A DNA stretch of 64,000 nt from Lachnospiraceae bacterium (lineage in GTDB: Bacteria > Bacillota > Clostridia > Lachnospirales > Lachnospiraceae). This document shows positions 58,648 through 64,000 of this stretch, in pieces. Each line of letters opens with the position of its first letter. Position 1 is the first letter of the stretch. The notes under the pieces are model-generated. The model was not told the origin of the DNA. It saw nothing but the letters and a program-made list of their open reading frames with translations, and made no database searches. A program made the position numbers and the translations under genes. Where the stretch lies: NCBI GenBank assembly GCA_017938405.1, contig JAGBBP010000047.1:45371-109370 (forward strand), written 5' to 3'.

Positions 58648-60798
58648 ATGAAGATCGGATTTGATTTACAAGTGTTTACCGGAGATGAGATGATGTCTGA
58701 TGTTTTTATAACTGATAAAAGGCTTTGTGACAGAATTAAAAATCTATTTGTAGAGCTTGATGTCATGGAACATGAGTTATTTGTATTCTGTTCTGAAAGG
58801 GACAACGAACAAAATGAGCTGAACGAGAAGCGGAAGTTTCTTAAAGTATGTTTGAAGAAAGGGATACCGCCGTTCCGATTTGCATTTGTAGAAAAGAACG
58901 ACATTAGGGGAGCAGTAAAGCGTAATCATATTGATATCTTTATCACAACAGATAAAGCATTGTCGGAACATCTTTTGGAGTTTACCGATAGTGTTTGTTA
59001 TACCGCAGACATGGACTTCTCCGGTTTGATTTTGGAGATAAAGAAGATTGTTCAAAAAAACAGAATGAATGTAATGTCAATTGATTCTGTGCCGGCGGGG
59101 CTCCCGTCAGAGGCGAAATTGTGGTTGCAGTATTATCGTACTGGGGATTATAAATGGAATAAAGAAAGTATGTCCCCGTATGACAGAATGACAATCTCTA
59201 ATCAGGATTGGCTCGATGAAAAGGCGATGGAGTTTTTTAATAGGGAGTTTACATATGGGGAGTTTTTTGAAAGAGTTGAGCACCTGGCGGATGTTATGTA
59301 TGAGGATGGTATACGTAAAGGAGTGAGAGTTCCGTTAATTCTTGTAAATACTCCGGAATCACTCATAACCCTATATGCATTGTATAAACTCAAGGCAACC
59401 GTTATACCAATCTTCCCACTTTCGACAAAAGAGGATATAAAAAATAAGCTGGAAGAAATATGCGATAGAAACAAGGCAGAAGGGTTTAATGAGACAAAAT
59501 TGTTTATATCGGAATTGGTTTATAACAGATTTAGCGATGTAATACCGAATAGTGCTCAAGCAATTGTACTTGCGATTACGGCATCTATGCCCAAAATGTT
59601 ATCCATTGCATTTCGATATATTGTGATGCCTAAAATGGGAATAAAGTCGGTGGAATATACACAACGTACCATAGCATTTGATGAGTATTATAAGAGGAAT
59701 GTTAAGCATCACGGAGAGATAGACACTTCATTTGATGACACTTACACGGCAGTTCAACTTTATACCGGTGGGACAATAAAACCGAAGGGAGTTATGCTCT
59801 CGGAGGGTAATATAGATTGTGCTTCAAAGCAGTTCTATAATGATAGATTTGCGTTTAGACGTGGGGATAAGATTGCTGCGTTTATGCCACTGAATCATTC
59901 GTTTGGTTTGATAATCGGAACTCATGTTGCTGCTACTTTGGGAGTTGAACTAGATATCATAATGAAAATTAATTTTAAGAGATTGGATAAACTTTTTCTG
60001 AAAGAAAAGGTGAGTCTGTTCGGGGGAATACCAAATATGTTCCCTGCCATAAGAAATAATAAGTATTTTAAAGATGCAGATTTGTCGCATGTAAAGTATA
60101 TATTGTCAGGCGGGGCGATAATTGATGAGACTGAAAGACAAAGAACTACGGAATTTTTTAAGAATCACAATTCTATGGCAGAGGTCCATGATGGTTATGG
60201 ACTGACCGAGTCGGCAGGAGGAGTAATCTATGACGGGGTTCCTAATATGGGAACCGACGTGAAAGTAGTTGATACTGAGACGGGGAGTGAATTAGGCTAT
60301 AACGAACTTGGAGAATTGTGTATGTCAGGTGTTCAAGTAATGCGAGGATATGATGATTCTTCTCTGGACAAAGGAGTGTTAAGGCAACACAGTGATGGAA
60401 GGATTTGGTTACATACAGGGGACAATGCAGTTATACATAAGGACGGACGAGTACAGATTGTCGGAAGAAAGGATAGAATGATAAAGGTAAACGGGGAACA
60501 GGTTTCTCTTGATGATATTGAAGAACTTATTAATACACTTTCTTTTGTTGAAAAGAGCGTTGTAGTTAAATGTACAGATACAAAGAGGGGGTATGTACCT
60601 GTAGCATTTTTAAAACTTGCTCCGGATCAGAAGTGGGATGCGGACAAGCAGGAGATTATTGATAATCTCTATAACGAAAAACTCACGGCATATGCGCGTC
60701 CGAGAAAAACAACGATTATAGAAGAGTTGCCGGTTACTATTGTAGGTAAGGTGGATTTTCGTGCATTGGAAAAACGTGCAGAACAGGATATTGTGTGA
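58648..60798 (+). CDS. Degenerate NT5C-like HAD domain fused to AMP-forming acyl ligase
   Basis: A 716-residue fusion. Residues 1-135 are a third, more diverged copy of the HAD module (MKIGFDLQVFTG at motif I, where the second Asp is Gln; FCSERDNEQNELNEKRKF; HIDIFITTDKALSEHLLE at motif IV). Residues 150-716 are an adenylating ligase: LYTGGTIKPKGVML, DGYGLTESAGG, LHTGDNA, GRKDRMIKVNGEQVS and the lysine in TIVGKVDF. No carrier domain is attached. ATG 58648 lies 8 bp after GAGAGG. It probably activates an acyl group for the neighbouring acyltransferases. Confidence 0.82.
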   Translation: MKIGFDLQVFTGDEMMSDVFITDKRLCDRIKNLFVELDVMEHELFVFCSERDNEQNELNEKRKFLKVCLKKGIPPFRFAFVEKNDIRGAVKRNHIDIFITTDKALSEHLLEFTDSVCYTADMDFSGLILEIKKIVQKNRMNVMSIDSVPAGLPSEAKLWLQYYRTGDYKWNKESMSPYDRMTISNQDWLDEKAMEFFNREFTYGEFFERVEHLADVMYEDGIRKGVRVPLILVNTPESLITLYALYKLKATVIPIFPLSTKEDIKNKLEEICDRNKAEGFNETKLFISELVYNRFSDVIPNSAQAIVLAITASMPKMLSIAFRYIVMPKMGIKSVEYTQRTIAFDEYYKRNVKHHGEIDTSFDDTYTAVQLYTGGTIKPKGVMLSEGNIDCASKQFYNDRFAFRRGDKIAAFMPLNHSFGLIIGTHVAATLGVELDIIMKINFKRLDKLFLKEKVSLFGGIPNMFPAIRNNKYFKDADLSHVKYILSGGAIIDETERQRTTEFFKNHNSMAEVHDGYGLTESAGGVIYDGVPNMGTDVKVVDTETGSELGYNELGELCMSGVQVMRGYDDSSLDKGVLRQHSDGRIWLHTGDNAVIHKDGRVQIVGRKDRMIKVNGEQVSLDDIEELINTLSFVEKSVVVKCTDTKRGYVPVAFLKLAPDQKWDADKQEIIDNLYNEKLTAYARPRKTTIIEELPVTIVGKVDFRALEKRAEQDIV

Positions 60799-61187
60799 AT
60801 GCTTGTGTAACGGTGATACAGCGTCTGAATGAAGAGGGTCATCAGTTATACGAGAGAACAGCACGAAAGTTTGTGACAAAGAAGAACCTATTAGGAAAGT
60901 ACAGTAAGCATTTGCTGTTTCGGTGGTACAAGCGACATGGAATGCAGTTTAAGGAAATCATTCTTTGTTCCGAAGAACATTCTCCAGAAGAAAAGCTCGC
61001 CGGCCGCATCCGCTCCGGGGTGACGCTCATGATAGAGGACAAGCCGGAGGTGGTGGAGTTGCTTAATAAGAACAATATCCGGGTGCTGATGTTTGATGCA
61101 CCGTATAACCGGGAAGTAAAGGGTGAGAACGTGACGCGGGTGAAGAACTGGGAAGAGGTGGAGAAGGAGATAGCTGCCCGAAAATAA
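60795..61187 (+). pseudogene. Truncated second copy of the NT5C-type HAD gene
   Basis: A 130-residue frame that lacks the N-terminal DxD catalytic motif and begins inside the fold; from HQLYERTARKFVTKKN onward it is nearly identical to the intact gene at 56725. The start, a GTG overlapping the previous stop, has no proper ribosome site. It is best read as a duplication remnant, though coupling could still make a stub protein. Confidence 0.75.
60833..61165 (+). repeat. Direct repeat, copy B (truncated HAD copy)
   Basis: Gap-free match to 56961-57293 at a constant offset of 3872 bp. It marks a duplication junction downstream of the two HAD fusion genes. Confidence 0.9.
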
Positions 61188-61227
61188 GACAATATGTTTG
61201 TAAGCGGAATAACTGGAGGAAAATCGG

Positions 61228-62103
61228 ATGAATGTGTTGGCGCAAGCGCAACAGAAAGTATTTGAGCCGGGATTGAGTGATGAAATCAGAAGTGAAAGAG
61301 AGCTGGCTTTTTTTGAACTTTATAATAAAGTTCGTGATAAAGACGAGAAAAGTATCTTAGGGAAGCTGTCGCTTAAAACAAGAAAGAGATTACACAAACT
61401 GATTTTACGTCTTTTTAAAATGAAGAACATGTTTTGTGGTTTCTCATGTAGGGTAATAAAGGATGAGCGAACCTATACAGAAAGACCGGTTATTTTCGCA
61501 CTTACGCATGTCGGAAAGTATGATATTGAAGTATCAGCGGTAGGGATAAGAGAGCACTTTTATCTGTTATCAGGGGATTATGAGCATTTGCAAGGAACGT
61601 TAGATGGTATGTTTTTATTGCTAAATGGTGTTCTCTATTTTAATGAGAAAGTAAAAAGTGACCGTAAGGCTGTGAAAGAGAAAATGATAGAGCATTTAAG
61701 GAATGGTGGGAATCTTATGTATTTTCCGGAAGGAACATGGAATTTAACACCGAATCTTCCTGTGCTTCCTTGTTTTTGGGGGATTGTCGAGATTGCACAG
61801 AAAAGTAATGCAATCATTGTTCCTGTAGCAGTGGAACAATACGGAAAGTGTTTTAAAGTAAACATTGGAAAGAATTTTGATATGATGCAGTTTGGGATAG
61901 ATGCCAATGAACGAAGAAAAGCAATTACGGCATTACGGGATGAACTGGCAACTTTGAAGTGGGAAATATGGGAAAGCGAGGAGCCACAAAGGAGGAGTGA
62001 AATCAAAGGCGACGAATGGAGTGAATATGTGAAGGAAAGGCTTGAAGAATGGCCGTATTTTACAGAGGAATACATTGAGGGGATGATTTGTAGGGTTGAA
62101 TAG
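61228..62103 (+). CDS. PlsC-like acyltransferase
   Basis: A 291-residue acyltransferase of the lysophosphatidate type, divergent: the HxxxxD box is H94-VGKY-D99 (THVGKYDIE) and the second block reads YFPEGTWNLTPNL, followed by IVPVAVEQYG. The N-terminal 70 residues are charged and helical. It has no membrane segment of its own. ACTGGAGGAAA precedes ATG 61228. It closes the lipid cluster and adds a third acyltransferase to it. Confidence 0.82.
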   Translation: MNVLAQAQQKVFEPGLSDEIRSERELAFFELYNKVRDKDEKSILGKLSLKTRKRLHKLILRLFKMKNMFCGFSCRVIKDERTYTERPVIFALTHVGKYDIEVSAVGIREHFYLLSGDYEHLQGTLDGMFLLLNGVLYFNEKVKSDRKAVKEKMIEHLRNGGNLMYFPEGTWNLTPNLPVLPCFWGIVEIAQKSNAIIVPVAVEQYGKCFKVNIGKNFDMMQFGIDANERRKAITALRDELATLKWEIWESEEPQRRSEIKGDEWSEYVKERLEEWPYFTEEYIEGMICRVE

Positions 62104-62145
62104 ACCAAAGATTATTATCTGAATATTAAGGGGAGAATATTGAAA

Positions 62146-62208
62146 ATGGAGAATGAAAAATTGTTTTTTACAGTCTTGATTGAGAAGAAAAGAACAAAGG
62201 AGGATTAA
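62146..62208 (+). CDS. Possible 20-residue small ORF
   Basis: ATG 62146 to TAA 62206-62208 codes for MENEKLFFTVLIEKKRTKED, with AAGGGGAG about 10 bp upstream. Its end overlaps the AGGAGG site of the next gene, so it may act in translational coupling. Homology cannot be judged. Confidence 0.35.
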   Translation: MENEKLFFTVLIEKKRTKED

Positions 62209-62213
62209 GAAGT

Positions 62214-63626
62214 ATGTGGAACATAATAGAGGTTGTTATAGGGGCTCTAGGTCTGTTAATAGCGATACCATCTGCAATCGATGCAATGCAAAAGATAAGG
62301 AAAAGAAAGATACTTAAAGGGAGCAAGACTAAGATAAACAAAGAAGTACAGAACAAGAGGAAACGGAGTGAGGAAATTATGGAAAAAGAAGATGAAAATA
62401 GAAAAGAACAGGAAGGAAAGAATAATTTTTGGATTGCGATTATAAGTGGAGCAGCAAGTTTATTTTTTGGAAGGCTTGTAGATATGATTTTTGAACCACA
62501 GAATAAATGGATTACAATAGCTGTAATCTTATGCGCTGGGGTGGCTTGTGTTTGTGTGTTCTATTTGTTGTTTGCCGGAAAAGTTATTACTCAAAAGCAA
62601 AAGGTCGTATTAGGTTTGTTAGCTGCATTTTTGTTTGGATTTGCAATAGCGACATATGCGGTAGGATTCTTTGTAAAAAATGATGAAGTCGTACCGACGG
62701 GTGGTGCTCCGACAGTAAAGGTGGAGCCGACACAAGGTTTAATAGATACTCCTACGCCGGAGCCGATAAACACACCAATACCGACATCAGAAGTGGAACC
62801 AACATCAACTCCTACAGAAATACCTTCTCCAACACCATCGGAGGAACCGACCGGGACGCCAACTCCAACTTCGACCCCGACCCCAACACCAACCGCGACG
62901 CCAAAGCCAACTGCGACCCCGGCGCCAACCCTAACCCTAACGCCTACGCCGACACCAACCCCGACGCCAACCCCAACACCGACTCCGGTACATACTTGCA
63001 AATATACGGACGATTTTACAATTGCGAAGGAAGCGGATTGTGTTAAGGATGGTGTAAAACGGTTGTACTGTTCTTGCGGAAAATCAGTAGATGAAGTGAT
63101 TTACGCAGTTGGACATAAATATGATAATGACGATGATGCAAAGTGTAATAATTGTGAATATGTACGGTTTGAGTTAAGTGATTTAGTTGTGGTTTCGGCA
63201 ACATCTTATCAATTTCAAACTAAAAACGGGGTAACAAGCGAGGGAGAAAATGGGGATCATATGATTCACCAATTTTATGAGGAAACATCTCTTCCGACCG
63301 GAGCTACATGGGTAGAAGACTCTTATATTACGAAGTATGAATATGTAGAGTATTTGTTTTTTGATTCGAAAGAAGCACGTGCCGGAGCATACGGTTTAAC
63401 GAAGTCATATGGAATAACAAATTTTAATAAGGATGTAGGAACAGAACGATTGTGGACCGGCCTGAGTTATGCAAAAAGGAATTTCAATTTACGAAGGTCA
63501 GGATTGTTGGAACTTCCTTTAGACACTGCGCCGGGAAATGGTGGGACGTATTATGTGAATCCATCCGGAAAAGGTTACTGGGGGAAATGGGTTATACAGT
63601 ATGGAAGATATAAGATTAACTATTAA
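62214..63626 (+). CDS. Membrane protein with TP-rich stalk and C-terminal domain
   Basis: A 470-residue protein. One hydrophobic segment at the start, a lysine/glutamate-rich cytoplasmic stretch (residues 25-72), two or three membrane segments at about 75-160, then a long threonine-proline spacer (about 170-262), and an outer part with cysteine pairs (CSCGK, CNNCEY) in a GHKYDNDDDAKC context common in clostridial surface proteins. The last 150 residues are unrecognised and aromatic-rich. AGGAGG is 8 bp before ATG 62214. Its role is unknown; the position after the lipid cluster may be coincidental. Confidence 0.75.
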   Translation: MWNIIEVVIGALGLLIAIPSAIDAMQKIRKRKILKGSKTKINKEVQNKRKRSEEIMEKEDENRKEQEGKNNFWIAIISGAASLFFGRLVDMIFEPQNKWITIAVILCAGVACVCVFYLLFAGKVITQKQKVVLGLLAAFLFGFAIATYAVGFFVKNDEVVPTGGAPTVKVEPTQGLIDTPTPEPINTPIPTSEVEPTSTPTEIPSPTPSEEPTGTPTPTSTPTPTPTATPKPTATPAPTLTLTPTPTPTPTPTPTPTPVHTCKYTDDFTIAKEADCVKDGVKRLYCSCGKSVDEVIYAVGHKYDNDDDAKCNNCEYVRFELSDLVVVSATSYQFQTKNGVTSEGENGDHMIHQFYEETSLPTGATWVEDSYITKYEYVEYLFFDSKEARAGAYGLTKSYGITNFNKDVGTERLWTGLSYAKRNFNLRRSGLLELPLDTAPGNGGTYYVNPSGKGYWGKWVIQYGRYKINY

Positions 63627-63642
63627 AAAAGAAAGGACTTTC

Positions 63643-63774
63643 ATGATAAATCTCAAATCCACTATACTTATAATGTCTCCGGGTGATTCTTTGCTTGCAA
63701 TAAAGAAAGCCTTTTATAAGATGCCTAATCGTTCCCCTGTTATAAAAAAGATGCTACAGATAACTTTTTTATAG
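63643..63774 (+). CDS. Possible 43-residue small ORF
   Basis: Starts MINLKSTILIMSPGDSLLAI and ends at TAG 63772-63774. AAAGGA is 5 bp before the ATG. Its 3' end overlaps a perfect 10-bp inverted repeat (TATAAAAAAG 63741-63750 with 63764-63773), so it may instead be non-coding sequence or a gene remnant. Confidence 0.35.
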   Translation: MINLKSTILIMSPGDSLLAIKKAFYKMPNRSPVIKKMLQITFL

Positions 63775-63914
63775 GAATGTGATTGGAATTTAGTGGGGAA
63801 GAACAGGAAATATCAGCTTTGTTGCTGAAGATAGCTTTGTTACTATCATCGGAAGGGTTGGATAGTGTCAATAGTTTTTCGCAAATTAGTTTTCAGCCGC
63901 TTGGTTGTCGGTGG
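63775..63914 (+). other. Gene-free sequence near the window end
   Basis: 140 bp with no supported gene or clear signal, between the small ORF and the minus-strand gene end. Confidence 0.4.
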
Positions 63915-64000
63915 TTAGCCGACTATGATATCAGACAGCGGATCATCCTCCAATTCCAGTTCGGAGAGATGGTTCATGCTCATGTAACGCTTGCTTCCCC
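63915..64000 (-). CDS. 3' end of an unidentified minus-strand gene
   Basis: Minus-strand frame ending at TAA 63917-63915 and open to the window edge. The visible C-terminus is rich in acidic residues (MNHLSELELEDDPLSDIIVG). The product cannot be identified from 27 residues. Confidence 0.45.
   Translation of the reverse strand, partial: GSKRYMSMNHLSELELEDDPLSDIIVG

Noticed and set aside
62591..63001. A minus-strand frame of Gly-Val repeats
   Set aside because: It is simply the complement of the threonine-proline codon repeat in the membrane protein gene.
1..64000. tRNA, rRNA or intact insertion-sequence genes
   Set aside because: I saw no cloverleaf with a TTCRA arm, no rRNA-like stretch and no full transposase frame on either strand.

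Overview
The window looks like a chromosome segment of a low-to-mid GC member of the Clostridia, most likely family Lachnospiraceae. This is inferred from the gene families: Rex, the paired Fe-S scaffold-like and GGGtGRT proteins, a clostridial PD-(D/E)XK protein with an EYK motif, lipoproteins and membrane proteins with TPxPT linkers, orphan sodium-decarboxylase subunits, and strong AGGAGG ribosome sites with occasional TTG/GTG starts. I saw no rRNA, tRNA, CRISPR array or intact insertion sequence.

Layout. 1-5.7 kb: a YitT membrane protein cut by the window edge, a Nudix hydrolase, a HAD phosphatase, a MerR regulator with long C-terminal sensor repeats, a Fic protein behind a palindromic operator, and an XRE regulator with a small partner. 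5.7-12 kb: a complete thiamine operon thiS-F-G-H-E-D-C behind two TPP riboswitches in series, each with its own terminator. 12-20 kb: a PD-(D/E)XK protein, a PfkB sugar kinase, then rex, an acpS-nnrE/D fusion, alr, a MazF toxin and a CBS-domain membrane protein. 20-24 kb: deoD-deoC-cdd nucleoside salvage, hslO and a mini zinc-finger protein. 24-33.6 kb: three lipoproteins, an ABC-2 type transporter and an OmpR/sensor-kinase pair. The operon and the regulator gene share an 11-bp-spaced direct repeat, and the block is bracketed by two inverted copies of a structured element whose stems covary. 33.6-45 kb: dCMP deaminase, the highly codon-biased Fe-S/GGGtGRT pair, DUF6512, another lipoprotein, an ABC-F ribosome-protection protein behind a well-formed attenuator, a heterodimeric ABC exporter and an AraC-GGDEF protein. 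45-54 kb: a large GH2 glycosidase, PiT phosphate transporter with its DUF47 partner, DUF368, and on the minus strand an XRE regulator followed by a Mn2+-type (yybP-ykoY) riboswitch controlling oadB and a 46-residue oadG-like subunit.

54-62 kb holds the most unusual block: an AMP-ligase/ACP/PlsC megaprotein, a NT5C-type HAD phosphatase, then two proteins in which catalytically degenerate copies of that same HAD domain are fused to a PlsC acyltransferase and to an AMP-forming acyl ligase, a truncated second copy of the HAD gene, and a further PlsC protein. Together they look like a self-contained acyl-activation and lipid acylation system built around a duplicated HAD module. 62-64 kb: a membrane protein with a TP-rich stalk, two possible small ORFs and the 3' end of an unidentified minus-strand gene.
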